In this document: positions 25,029-33,180 of the stretch, piece by piece | How the letters are laid out: every line of letters begins with the position of its first letter | Numbering within the stretch: position 1 is the stretch's first letter | Assembly (NCBI RefSeq): GCF_022179325.1 | Contig: NZ_BPQQ01000077.1 | Span: forward strand, 1 to 37,807 | DNA: 37,807 bases | DNA from: Methylobacterium isbiliense | Lineage (GTDB): Bacteria > Pseudomonadota > Alphaproteobacteria > Rhizobiales > Beijerinckiaceae | Reading direction: 5' to 3' | The notes under the pieces: generated by a model | Databases searched by the model: none | What the model was told of the DNA's origin: nothing | The model's input: the letters and a program-made list of their open reading frames with translations, nothing else | Made by a program: the position numbers and the translations under genes

Positions 25029-26373
25029 GCGCCTCCCGGGCGAAGGTCGCCTCCATCTCCCGCCGGAAGGCCACGGCCGGGTCGTCGGGGGTCGCGGCGA
25101 CGTCCGCCCAGGCGACGGGAGAGCCGGCCGCGACCGGGCGGGTGAGGACGAGGCCGTGGGCGAGCCCGATCGGCAGGCCCCCGGCCGCCAGCGAGGCTGA
25201 GGCCGGCATCAGCCGTCCGTAGACCGTGTGGCCGCCCTCGCCGTCGAGTCGCTCGCCCGCGGCGAGGTCGCGCTTGGCCGTCGCCACCACGTCGCCGCGG
25301 AAGTCCCGCGTCGCCCCCGTCGGCTCCCCCCGTACCGCGAGGCTCGCCACCGAGAGGCCGAGTTCGAGGCCGATCAGGTGATAGGGCTTGTACATGGCCG
25401 CGAAGCGTCCGCTCGCATCGGTCCTGAGCCCGTACTCCGCAAAGCAGCGCCGCACGTAGTCCGAGGGCGCCTCCACCACCACGTAGACGCCCCAGCGCAG
25501 GTCGCGGAAGACCGGGCGGCCGTCCCGCTCCAGGGACGACACCACCTCCACGGTGCCGGACTGCGCCAGCACGCCCCCGGCCTCGCGCGGGCGCAGCACG
25601 CTCGGCAGGTCGTCGACCCCGCAGGGCGGGAAGGCGAGGCCGCCCGGCGCCGGATCGAGCCCGCAGGCATTGGCCACCGCGGCCATCTCCAGGGCGGACT
25701 TGGTGCCGTCCAGGAAGGAGTTGAACATCTGCGGGTTGAAGTCGCCGCCCGCCACCTGCTCGGGCGTGAAGCCGTAATGGCCCCAGACCGTGTCGGGGGT
25801 CGAGGCGTGGTAGGCGGGCAGGTACTTGGTGCCCTTGCCGGCGCAGACCACCGGGAGGCCCGCCGTGCGCGCCCAGTCGACGAGTTCGGCGATCAGCGCC
25901 GGCTGGTCGCCGTAGGCGAAGGAATACAGGATGCCGGCCTCCGCGGCGCGGCGCGCCAGCAGCGGGCCGGCGAGCGCGTCCGCCTCCACGTTGACCATCA
26001 CCACGTGGCGCTTGTGACGGCAGCACAGGAGCGCGTGACGGATGCCGGCGGCCGGATGGCCGGTCGCCTCCACCACCACGTCGATCCCGTCCGCGGCGAT
26101 CAGCGCCTCGGCCTCGTCCGTGACGAAGGTGCCCCCGGTGCGGAGGGCCTCCGCGACGCAGCGCGCCTCGGTGCGCTCGCGCGCCCAGCCGACGCGCTCG
26201 GTCGCGGCCCGGGCGCGGGCGGGGTCGAGGTCGGCGATCCCGGCGACGTGCAGGCCCGGGGTGCGCGGCGCCTGCGAGAGGAACATCGAGCCGAACTTGC
26301 CGGCGCCGATGAGGGCGATGCGGACGGGGCGGCCGGATTCGGCGCGCGCCGCGAGCGTGCGATGCAGACTCAA
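25018..26373 (-). CDS. NAD(P)-binding homoserine-dehydrogenase-like protein with C-terminal SAF domain (COG4091 type)
   Basis: A 451-residue cytoplasmic oxidoreductase. The N-terminal Rossmann fold has VRIALIGAGKFGSMF (GxGxxG). DGIDVVVEATGHPAAGI follows, as in homoserine dehydrogenase and Gfo/Idh/MocA relatives, and a middle domain includes AGKGTKYLPAYHASTPDTVWGHYG. The C-terminal third carries the SAF-like part (VVATAKRDLAAGERLDGEGG, VLTRPVAAGSPVAWADV). The start is TTG at 26373, chosen because GGGGAGGAA stands right in front and no ATG or GTG is nearby. Family members are often annotated as predicted homoserine dehydrogenases and occur in sugar or sugar-acid catabolism; the substrate here is open. 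It is 30 bases downstream of kup on the same strand, perhaps in one transcript. Confidence 0.86.
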   Translation of the reverse strand: MSLHRTLAARAESGRPVRIALIGAGKFGSMFLSQAPRTPGLHVAGIADLDPARARAATERVGWARERTEARCVAEALRTGGTFVTDEAEALIAADGIDVVVEATGHPAAGIRHALLCCRHKRHVVMVNVEADALAGPLLARRAAEAGILYSFAYGDQPALIAELVDWARTAGLPVVCAGKGTKYLPAYHASTPDTVWGHYGFTPEQVAGGDFNPQMFNSFLDGTKSALEMAAVANACGLDPAPGGLAFPPCGVDDLPSVLRPREAGGVLAQSGTVEVVSSLERDGRPVFRDLRWGVYVVVEAPSDYVRRCFAEYGLRTDASGRFAAMYKPYHLIGLELGLSVASLAVRGEPTGATRDFRGDVVATAKRDLAAGERLDGEGGHTVYGRLMPASASLAAGGLPIGLAHGLVLTRPVAAGSPVAWADVAATPDDPAVAFRREMEATFAREALRT

Positions 26374-26403
26374 GCGTTCCTCCCCGGCCGGGACCCGTCG
26401 CGA

Positions 26404-28320
26404 TCAGATCTCGATCTCGGTCCCGACTTCGATCAGCTGGTGGGCCGGCACGCAGAAGAAGGCGCCGGTGCGCTCGGCGTTGCGCATCATGAAGGCGAAC
26501 AGGTTCTCGCGCCACACCGCCATCCCGGGCACGCGGTGCGTCGGGATGATGGTCTCGTGGCCGATGAACACCGTCGGATCCTCCTGGAAGCACACCGGCA
26601 GCAGGCCCGCCCGCACGGCCTCGGCGAGGCCTTCCGGCACGGAGGCGTCCTCCATGAAGCCGTAGCGCAGGGTCACGCGGTAGAGGTCGGGGGTGAGCTG
26701 GCGCACCTCCGCCCGGTGCCGGGCGGGCACGCTCGGCGTCTCCTCGTAGAGCGCCGTGACGATGACGGCGCGCTCGTGCAGCGCGTGGCTGCGTTCGAGG
26801 AAGCGCGTCATGTGGAGCGGGATGCCGCGGGTCGCCGAGGACAGGAAGACCGCCGAGCCCGGGAGCCGGATCGGCGGGTCCTTGGCCATGCGGGCGCGGA
26901 AGACCTCCTCGGGCATCCGCAGGTTCACGCGCGCCGCCTCCAGCAGCATCGTCCCTTTGCGCCATGTCAGCATCAGGGTGGCGACGAGGGCGGTGAGCAC
27001 CAGCGGGAACCAGCCGCCCTCCACCACCTTCACGCTGTTGGCCGCCAGGAACAAGAGGTCGATGGCGAGGAAGAAGCCGTTGACGGCGGCCACCGCCGCG
27101 AGGGTGTAGCCCCATCTGCGGGCGATGAGGGCGGCGAGCAGGGTGGTGATCGCCATCAGCATCGAGACGGCGATGCCGTAGGCGCCCGCGAGCCGGTCGG
27201 AGCTCTCGAACAGCACCACCGCGCCGAGCGTCGCGACGGCGAGCAGCCAGTTCACCGCCGGCACGTAGATCTGCCCGCGCTCGTCGCGGGCCGTGTGGAC
27301 GACGCGGATGAAGGGCAGGAAGCCGAGCTGCATCGCCTGCTGGGTGAGCGAGAACACGCCGGTGATGATCGCCTGCGAGGCGATCACGGTGGCGAGCGTC
27401 GCGAGCCCGATCAGCGGCCACTGCGCCCAGTCGGGGGCGAGGTGGTAGAACGGGTTCTCGATCGCCCCCGGCTCCGCGAGCAGCGCCGCGCCCTGGCCGA
27501 GATAGTTCAGCATCAGGGCCGGCAGCACGAGCGCGAACCACGCGACGCGGATCGGGCGGGCGCCGAAATGGCCGAGATCGGCGTACATTGCCTCGCCCCC
27601 GGTGACCGCCAGGAAGGCCGCCCCCAGCATCGCGAAGCCGACATGCAGGCCCGCATGGCCGACGAAATCCACCGCCCGCCACGGATTGAGGGCCGTGAGC
27701 ACCTGCGGGGCGTGCAGGATGCCCGCGACGCCGAGCACGGCGAGCACGCAGAACCACGCCAGCATCACCGGCCCGAAGATGCGCCCGATGAAGCCCGCGC
27801 CCTTGTTCTGGATCAGGAACAGCCCGATCAGGATCGCCAGCGTGATCGGCACGACGGCGGGGGCGAGGCCGGGGGCGACCACCTTCAGGCCCTCGACGGC
27901 GCTCAGGACCGAGATCGCCGGGGTGATCGCCCCGTCGCCGTAGAGCAGGGCCGCGCCGACGAGCCCGACGACGAGGAGCGCCCCCGCCCAGGTGCCGGGC
28001 GCCGCATGGCGGGCGCCGAGCAGCGCCAGCATCGCCATGATGCCACCCTCGCCGCGGTTGTCGGCCCGCAGGATCAGCACCGCGTACTTGATCGAGACGA
28101 TGAGGATCAGCGCCCACAGGATCAGCGACACGGCGCCCAGCACCGCCGCGGGCTCCGGCGGCGCGCCGCCGCTCGCCGCCCGCACCGCCTCCTTGAAGGC
28201 GTAGAGCGGGCTCGTGCCGATGTCGCCGTAGACGACGCCGAGCGCCCCGAGCAGCAGGCCGGGACTGAACCGGCCCCCGGTGTGGGGGGCGGATTCCGTC
28301 GAAGCAAGGGATTGGGTCAC
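26404..28320 (-). CDS. kup: Low-affinity potassium transporter Kup
   Basis: A 638-residue inner-membrane K+ uptake protein of the KUP/HAK/KT family. The N-terminal GALGVVYGDIGTSPLYAFKEA is diagnostic, followed by about twelve membrane segments (RADNRGEGGIMAMLAL, GDGAITPAISVLSAVEGLKV, VASQAIITG with SLTQQAMQLGFLP) and a cytoplasmic C-terminal domain from about residue 470 (TRGIPLHMTRFLERSHALHE). GTG at 28320 is preferred: a GGAGA site sits 8-9 bases upstream and it gives the usual N-terminal length. An alternative GTG at 28383 adds 21 residues but has no ribosome site. Together with NAGGN synthesis elsewhere in the window it fits an osmotic and ionic stress theme. Confidence 0.93.
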   Translation of the reverse strand: MTQSLASTESAPHTGGRFSPGLLLGALGVVYGDIGTSPLYAFKEAVRAASGGAPPEPAAVLGAVSLILWALILIVSIKYAVLILRADNRGEGGIMAMLALLGARHAAPGTWAGALLVVGLVGAALLYGDGAITPAISVLSAVEGLKVVAPGLAPAVVPITLAILIGLFLIQNKGAGFIGRIFGPVMLAWFCVLAVLGVAGILHAPQVLTALNPWRAVDFVGHAGLHVGFAMLGAAFLAVTGGEAMYADLGHFGARPIRVAWFALVLPALMLNYLGQGAALLAEPGAIENPFYHLAPDWAQWPLIGLATLATVIASQAIITGVFSLTQQAMQLGFLPFIRVVHTARDERGQIYVPAVNWLLAVATLGAVVLFESSDRLAGAYGIAVSMLMAITTLLAALIARRWGYTLAAVAAVNGFFLAIDLLFLAANSVKVVEGGWFPLVLTALVATLMLTWRKGTMLLEAARVNLRMPEEVFRARMAKDPPIRLPGSAVFLSSATRGIPLHMTRFLERSHALHERAVIVTALYEETPSVPARHRAEVRQLTPDLYRVTLRYGFMEDASVPEGLAEAVRAGLLPVCFQEDPTVFIGHETIIPTHRVPGMAVWRENLFAFMMRNAERTGAFFCVPAHQLIEVGTEIEI

Positions 28321-28506
28321 GGGCAGGGTCTCCGCCGCGCACGTCCCGGTGTCGGAGCCGGGTTCACCGTACAGATAGCGCACGACGTTACGTCAGGTAG
28401 CGGCGGGGCGGGTGGGAATTTTTTCGGCCTTTACCTGTCGGGCCGGGCGCGCGAAGACCGGGGCAACGACGATCCAGGGCAAAGACCATCCAGGGAGTGA
28501 GCCCCG

Positions 28507-29745
28507 ATGAGCGACGCTGCGCCGCCTCCGCCCTCCGGCCCGCTCGCGGGCGTGCGCGTGCTCGAACTCGGCCACTTCATCGCGGCCCCCTTCTGCACCC
28601 GCCTGCTCGCCGACCTCGGCGCCGAGGTGATCAAGATCGAGCCGCCCGGGGGCGATCCGGTGCGGCAATGGGGCCGGCAGGTCGAGGGCGCGGGCGCGCC
28701 CTGGTGGTCGATGCACGGGCGCAACAAGCGCTCGATGGTGATGAACCTGAAGCATCCGCGGGCGGTGGAGATCGTGCTCGGCCTCGCGCGCGGCTGCGAC
28801 GCCCTCGTGGAGAACTACCGCCCCGGCCAGCTCGCCAGGATGGGCCTGACCCGCGAGAAGCTGGAGGCGGCCCGGCCCGGCCTGATCGTGGCGCACATCT
28901 CCGGCTACGGCCAGGACGGGCTCTACCGCGACCGCGCGGCCTTCGGGGTGATCGGCGAGGCGATCGGGGGCCTGCGCTACCTCACCAACCACCCGCCCTC
29001 GGTCTCGGACCTGCCGCCGGTGCGGGTGGGGGTCTCGATCGGCGACTCGATCGCCGGCCTCTACGCCGCCTTCGGCGTCGCCGCCGCCCTCTGGGCGCGC
29101 GACCGGGGCGGCGGCGACGGGCGCGGGCGCACCCTCGACGTGGCGCTGACCGAATCCGTGCTCTCGATGATGGAGGGCATGCTGCCCGAATACGGCGTGT
29201 TCGGCAGCGTGCGCCACCCGACCGGCGCGCGCATCGCCACCGCCGCGCCCTCCTCGGCCTACCCGACCGCGGACGGCGCCTGGATCCTGATCGGCGGCAA
29301 CTCGGACCCGATCTTCGAGCGCCTGACCCGCCTGATGGGCAGGCCCGACCTCGCAGAGGATCCGCGCTTCCGCGGCAATGCGCTGCGGGTGAGGAACGTC
29401 GAGGAACTCGACCGGCTGATCGGCGCCTGGACCGCCGGCTACGCCGCCCGCGACCTCGACCGGATGCTGGCGGTGGCCGACGTGCCGGCGACCATCGCCT
29501 ACACGGCGGCCGAAATCGCCGCCGATCCGCAGTTCCGCGGGCGCGGCATGGTGCGGGAGGTGGAGGACCCGGCCTTCGGCGCCGTGCTCCACGCCGGCAT
29601 CGTGCCCCATCTGCCCGACGATCCGGGCGCCATCCGCTGGCCCGGGCCGCGGGCGGGCGCCCATACCGACGAGATCCTGGGCGGCGAGCTCGGCCTCTCG
29701 GCCGAGGAGATCGCGGCCCTGCGCGCCGAGGGAGTCGTGGCATGA
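28507..29745 (+). CDS. CaiB/BaiF family (class III) CoA-transferase
   Basis: A 412-residue cytoplasmic class III CoA-transferase. Characteristic parts are GVRVLELGHFIAAPFCTRLL and LGAEVIKIEPPGGDPVR at the N-terminus, NKRSMVMNLKHPRAVEIV, and the catalytic Asp180 in VGVSIGDSIAGLYA. The gene overlaps by ATGA with an HMG-CoA-lyase-type gene, so the pair likely activates a dicarboxylic or hydroxy acid with CoA from a donor and then cleaves the thioester. Candidates are hydroxymethylglutarate or citramalate-type acids from leucine or itaconate breakdown; choosing between them is not possible from sequence. Confidence 0.92.
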   Translation: MSDAAPPPPSGPLAGVRVLELGHFIAAPFCTRLLADLGAEVIKIEPPGGDPVRQWGRQVEGAGAPWWSMHGRNKRSMVMNLKHPRAVEIVLGLARGCDALVENYRPGQLARMGLTREKLEAARPGLIVAHISGYGQDGLYRDRAAFGVIGEAIGGLRYLTNHPPSVSDLPPVRVGVSIGDSIAGLYAAFGVAAALWARDRGGGDGRGRTLDVALTESVLSMMEGMLPEYGVFGSVRHPTGARIATAAPSSAYPTADGAWILIGGNSDPIFERLTRLMGRPDLAEDPRFRGNALRVRNVEELDRLIGAWTAGYAARDLDRMLAVADVPATIAYTAAEIAADPQFRGRGMVREVEDPAFGAVLHAGIVPHLPDDPGAIRWPGPRAGAHTDEILGGELGLSAEEIAALRAEGVVA

Positions 29746-30668
29746 CGGAGGCGGTCGAGATCGTCGAGGTCGGTCCCCGGGACGGCTTCCAGGGCATCGG
29801 CCCGTTCATTCCCACCGAGACGAAGCTCTCCTTCCTGGAGCGCCTCGTCGGGGCGGGCCTGCGGCGGATCGAGATCGGCTCCTTCGTGAGCGCGAGCGCG
29901 CTGCCGCAGATGCGCGACACGCCCGAGATCCTGGCCGCCTGCGCGCGCTGGCCGACGCTTCGTCCTCAGGTGCTGGTGCCGAGCGAGCGCCGGGGCCGCG
30001 AGGCCGCGGCCGCCGGGGCGCGGGACCTCGCCTACGTGCTCTCGGTCTCGGACTCCCACAACCGCAACAACGTGCGGCGCAGCCCCTCGGACTCCGCCGA
30101 CGAGTACGCGCGGCTCCTCGACGGCCTCCCGCCCGGCACCTTCGTGCGGCTCAACCTCGCCACCGCCTTCGACTGCCCGTTCGAGGGCCGCATCGGCGAG
30201 GCGCAGGTGCTCGCGCTCCTCGACCGGCTGGTGCCGATGAAGCCGGATGCGGAGATCTGCCTGTGCGACACCACCGGGCGGGCCGACCCGGCGCAGGTCG
30301 GGGCCCTGTTCGCGGCCGCGCAGGCGCGGGTCCCGCAGGCCCGGACCTGGGCCTTCCACGCCCACGACACCTACGGGCTCGGCCTCGCCAACGTGCACGC
30401 GGCCTACGCGCGCGGCGTGCGGGTCTTCGATGCCTCCTTCGCGGGGCTCGGCGGCTGTCCCTTCGCGCCCGGCGCGACTGGCAACGTGGCGACCGAGGAC
30501 GTGGTCTGGCTGTTCGAGCGCATGGGCGTGGCGACCGGCATCGACCTCTCCGCCCTGATCCCGGTCGCCCGCGACGGGGCGGCGATTCCGGGCGGGCTGC
30601 CGGGCGGGCGGGTCCGGGAGGCGCTCTCCACCAATCCCGACGCCTGCGCCGCCGCACGCCTGACCTGA
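29742..30668 (+). CDS. Hydroxymethylglutaryl-CoA lyase family protein
   Basis: A 308-residue TIM-barrel aldolase of the HMG-CoA lyase family. GPRDGFQ gives the catalytic Arg13 and metal Asp14, HAHDTYGLGLANV the metal His pair, and GLGGCPFAPGATGN the mobile loop with the catalytic Cys and metal Asn; these are the HMGL signature motifs. ATG at 29742 overlaps the stop of the CoA-transferase gene. The usual reaction is cleavage of HMG-CoA to acetyl-CoA and acetoacetate in leucine breakdown. Citramalyl-type CoA esters are alternatives because of the transferase partner. Confidence 0.92.
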   Translation: MTEAVEIVEVGPRDGFQGIGPFIPTETKLSFLERLVGAGLRRIEIGSFVSASALPQMRDTPEILAACARWPTLRPQVLVPSERRGREAAAAGARDLAYVLSVSDSHNRNNVRRSPSDSADEYARLLDGLPPGTFVRLNLATAFDCPFEGRIGEAQVLALLDRLVPMKPDAEICLCDTTGRADPAQVGALFAAAQARVPQARTWAFHAHDTYGLGLANVHAAYARGVRVFDASFAGLGGCPFAPGATGNVATEDVVWLFERMGVATGIDLSALIPVARDGAAIPGGLPGGRVREALSTNPDACAAARLT

Positions 30669-30671
30669 CCC

Positions 30672-30776
30672 TCAGTGCAGGGGCGACAGCGCCACCGACC
30701 AGAAGGCGACGGCGCCCACGAGCAGCCCCATCGAGGCGACCTCGGTGACTCCGAGGAGGATCTTGCGTACCATCAT
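30672..30776 (-). CDS. Small single-pass membrane peptide (34 residues)
   Basis: A 34-residue open frame reading MMVRKILLGVTEVASMGLLV and then GAVAFWSVALSPLH, on the strand opposite the HMG-CoA-lyase-type gene and ending 4 bases past its stop. After a basic start (VRK) almost the whole peptide is one hydrophobic helix of about 22 residues. GAGGAA lies 8 bases before the first ATG (30776); the second codon is also ATG. Length, charge pattern and ribosome site are what a real small membrane protein has, but no family is recognised, and chance cannot be excluded at this size. Confidence 0.5.
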   Translation of the reverse strand: MMVRKILLGVTEVASMGLLVGAVAFWSVALSPLH

Positions 30777-31064
30777 GGCAGGGTTCCTCGTTCGCTGTTG
30801 GGGCCATCTTTGTTCGGCTTCCGTTCGCAGTCAAAGGGGGCTGCCGCGGAACCGCGTCCTGCGGTAAACGCTTCGTGAAGAGGTGCGGAGGACCGGACAC
30901 GATGATCGATCGCGCACGATCGTCGAGGCCGCTGCCGCGTCGCGCCCCCGCGTTGCGGCGCCGGGGGCGCCGGCCTATCTAAGCGCGACCGTTTCGGCGG
31001 AGCGGGCAGGGGGCCGCGCTTCCCTCCGCCGGGATCCAGACAACCGACGACAACGAGGTGGCGC

Positions 31065-32432
31065 ATGGCGCGCGACGAGTCCGACGCGACCCCGCTCACC
31101 CGCCGGGCCGAACTCATCGAGTGGTTCGCGGCGGGCGAGAAGCCGAAATCGGCTTTCGCCATCGGCACCGAGCACGAGAAGGTGCCCTTCTACCGCGACG
31201 GTCTCGATCCCGTCCCGTACGAGGGGCCGCAGGGCATCGAGGCGCTGCTGGCCGGCGTGCGGGCCGCCACCGGCTGGGAGCCGATCGTCGATGCGGGCCG
31301 GGTGATCGGGCTCGCGGCGGTCGAGGGCGGCGGGGCGATCTCGCTCGAACCGGGCGGCCAGTTCGAACTCTCCGGGGCGCCGCTGCCGGACGTCCATGCC
31401 ACTGCGACCGAACTCGCCCGCCACCTCGATGCGGTGCGCGCCGCCGCCGATCCCCTCGGCATCGGCTTCCTGACGCTCGGCATGAGCCCGAAATGGACCC
31501 GGGCCGAGACGCCCGTGATGCCCAAGAGCCGCTACCGCATCATGAAGGGCTACATGCCGAAGGTCGGCACCCTCGGCCTCGACATGATGCTGCGCACCGC
31601 CACCGTGCAGGTGAACCTCGACTTCGCCTCCGAGGCCGACATGGTGAAGAAGCTGCGCGTCAGCCTCGCCCTGCAGCCCGTGGCCACCGCGCTGTTCGCG
31701 CATTCGCCCTTCACCGACGGCAAGCCCAACGGCTTCCTGTCGCGCCGCTCCGAGATCTGGCGCCACACCGATCCCCATCGCACCGGCATGCTGCCGCAGG
31801 CCTTCGCGCCCGGCTTCGGCTACGAGGCCTACGTGGACTGGCTGCTCGCGGTGCCGATGTACTTCGTCAAGCGCGGCGAGACCTACCACGACGTCAGCGG
31901 CGCGCCGTTCGGCGATCTGATGGCCGGGCGTCTGGCCGCGCTGCCGGGCGAGCGCGCCACGCGCTCCGACTGGGCGAACCACGCCTCCACGGCCTTCCCG
32001 GAGGTGCGCCTGAAGCGCTTCCTGGAGATGCGCGGGGCCGATGTCGGCGACCCGAACATGATCGCCGCGCAGGCCGCGTTCTGGGTCGGGCTCCTGTACG
32101 ACGAGGCCGCCCTCGACGCCGCCTGGGACCTCGTCCGGGCCTGGGACGAGGCGACGCGCGAGGCGATGCGCGCCGAGGTGCCGCGCCGCGCCCTCGACAC
32201 CCCCGTCGCCGGCCGCACGGTGCGCGAGGTCGCACGCGACGCCCTCGCCATCGCCGAGGGGGGGCTGCGCGCCCGCGCGCGCCGCGACGCGCAGGGCCGC
32301 GACGAAACGCTCTACCTCGCACCGCTGCAGGCCATCGCGGCCGAGCGCACGCGTGCCGAGGATCTGCTCGCGCTCTATCACGGCCCCTGGCAGGGTTCGG
32401 TCGATCCGGTCTTCACGGCCTGTACGTTCTGA
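31065..32432 (+). CDS. gshA: Glutamate-cysteine ligase
   Basis: A 455-residue cytoplasmic ligase making gamma-glutamylcysteine, the first step of glutathione synthesis. It is of the proteobacterial/plant GCS2-like type: FAIGTEHEKVPF with the ATP-site Glu, EGGGAISLEPGGQFELSGAP, YRIMKGYMPKVGTLGLDMML, ATVQVNLDFASEADMVKKLR and FLSRRSEIWRHTDPHRTG are all family motifs. Length is typical. ATG at 31065 has GAGG 9-12 bases upstream. About 290 bases of otherwise empty sequence precede it and presumably contain its promoter. A UUCG-loop hairpin and a second hairpin follow the stop. Confidence 0.96.
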   Translation: MARDESDATPLTRRAELIEWFAAGEKPKSAFAIGTEHEKVPFYRDGLDPVPYEGPQGIEALLAGVRAATGWEPIVDAGRVIGLAAVEGGGAISLEPGGQFELSGAPLPDVHATATELARHLDAVRAAADPLGIGFLTLGMSPKWTRAETPVMPKSRYRIMKGYMPKVGTLGLDMMLRTATVQVNLDFASEADMVKKLRVSLALQPVATALFAHSPFTDGKPNGFLSRRSEIWRHTDPHRTGMLPQAFAPGFGYEAYVDWLLAVPMYFVKRGETYHDVSGAPFGDLMAGRLAALPGERATRSDWANHASTAFPEVRLKRFLEMRGADVGDPNMIAAQAAFWVGLLYDEAALDAAWDLVRAWDEATREAMRAEVPRRALDTPVAGRTVREVARDALAIAEGGLRARARRDAQGRDETLYLAPLQAIAAERTRAEDLLALYHGPWQGSVDPVFTACTF

Positions 32433-32498
32433 GCCGGACGCAGCGGAAGCCGGTCCGGTTCCTTGTGCACGACAGCGCGGTCGATCGCCGGATCGTCT

Positions 32499-32514
32499 TG
32501 TGCGTTCGCGCACA
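32499..32514 (+). terminator. UUCG-loop hairpin after gshA
   Basis: TGTGCG-TTCG-CGCACA is a perfect 6-base-pair stem with the extra-stable UUCG tetraloop closed by a C-G-rich stem, 66 bases past the gshA stop. There is no T-run. It may cap or stabilise the 3' end of the gshA transcript. Confidence 0.5.
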
Positions 32515-32556
32515 TGCCTGCCTCATCCGTCCTGATCTTCTGCGCGGATCGACGAA

Positions 32557-32580
32557 CGGCACCGCAATCCGGCGGTGCCG
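32557..32580 (+). terminator. GC-rich hairpin downstream of gshA
   Basis: CGGCACCG at 32557-32564 and CGGTGCCG at 32573-32580 form a perfect 8-base inverted repeat with an 8-base loop, followed by CTTCGC. It is a possible terminator separating gshA from the stress-type promoter at 32627. Confidence 0.45.
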
Positions 32581-32626
32581 CTTCGCAGACGCGGAGGCTG
32601 ACTGTCGGGAACCGGGAGGCAGGAAG

Positions 32627-32652
32627 GGAACGAGACTTGCCCTTCTGCCGTT
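32627..32652 (+). promoter_or_regulatory. EcfG-type general stress response promoter
   Basis: GGAAC at 32627-32631 is followed after 17 bases by CGTT at 32649-32652. This is the alphaproteobacterial general-stress (EcfG/RpoE2/SigT) consensus, GGAAC with N16-17 and CGTT. It lies about 50 bases before the ATG of the Gly/Tyr-rich secreted protein and points toward it. I found no second exact copy in the other intergenic regions of the window. Confidence 0.72.
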
Positions 32653-32700
32653 TTCAGCCCGACAGGGCCATCGGCCCCGAAACGCAGGAGACCCGACTCC

Positions 32701-33102
32701 ATGTCGCGCATGAAGACCCTCGCCCTGGCCGGCACCGCCGCGGCCGCCCTCTCGGCCGGCGCCCTCGGCGGCGCCCAGGCCGCTCCGCTCCCGGCCGCCA
32801 CCTCGGCGGCGGTGGCGGGCACGCCCGGCACCGTGGACCAGGTGCGCTGGCGCGGGGCCTATTACGGCGGCGGCTATCGCGGCTACGGTTATCGCGGCTA
32901 CGGTTATCGCGGCTACGGCTACCGCCGGAACGTCGGCGGCGCGCTGGCGGCCGGCGCGGCCCTCGGCATCATCGGCGGCGCCATCGCGGTCTCGTCCGCC
33001 CCGGCCTACGGCTACGGCTACGGCTACCCCGCCTACGGGTACGGCTATCCGGCCTACGGCTACAGCTACGGCTACCCCGCCTACGGCTATTACGGCTACT
33101 GA
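32701..33102 (+). CDS. Secreted Gly/Tyr-rich repeat protein
   Basis: A 133-residue exported protein. A signal peptide (MKTLALAGTAAAALSAGALG, cleavage near residue 27) is followed by a spacer and a first repeat block, YRGYGYRGYGYRGYGYRR (residues 59-76). A hydrophobic Gly/Ala stretch (GGALAAGAALGIIGGAIAVS) could be a membrane anchor. The second block consists of YGYGYPAYG-like units to the C-terminus. Such proteins are common in Rhizobiales and are thought to sit in the envelope; their job is not known. AGGAG at 32686 supports ATG at 32701. An EcfG-type promoter upstream places it in the general stress response. The encoding DNA is repetitive (15-base units around 32878-32925). Confidence 0.88.
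   Translation: MSRMKTLALAGTAAAALSAGALGGAQAAPLPAATSAAVAGTPGTVDQVRWRGAYYGGGYRGYGYRGYGYRGYGYRRNVGGALAAGAALGIIGGAIAVSSAPAYGYGYGYPAYGYGYPAYGYSYGYPAYGYYGY
32878..32925 (+). repeat. 15-base coding repeats of the Gly/Tyr-rich protein
   Basis: Three near-identical 15-base units (CGCGGCTACGGTTAT and variants) encode RGYGY in tandem. Third-position differences are few, so the expansion looks recent. A second repetitive tract (about 33004-33100) encodes YGYPAYG units. Confidence 0.85.
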
Positions 33103-33119
33103 GGCTTCGGCCGCCCGGA

Positions 33120-33151
33120 ACGAAGGCCCGGCGCTCGCGCCGGGCCTTCGT
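33120..33151 (+). terminator. Strong terminator-like hairpin after the Gly/Tyr-rich gene
   Basis: A perfect 15-base inverted repeat (33120-33134 and 33137-33151) with only two unpaired bases between the arms, beginning 17 bases after the stop codon. The stem is nearly all G-C. A T-run is missing. Confidence 0.75.
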
Positions 33152-33180
33152 CGTGACCGGAGCGGCTCCGGGAGCGCGCG

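Noticed and set aside
25228-28500. A 1090-codon plus-strand open frame opposite kup and the dehydrogenase
   Set aside because: Composition is dominated by Arg, Gly, Glu, Gln and His without motifs; the minus strand carries two well-recognised families over the same bases.
30848-30872. A second EcfG-type promoter before gshA
   Set aside because: GGAAC is followed at N16 by CGCT rather than CGTT, and it lies about 190 bases from the gene, so the match is too weak.
32878-33100. Repeats considered as a CRISPR-like array
   Set aside because: They are in-frame codon repeats of a Gly/Tyr-rich protein with no spacers.
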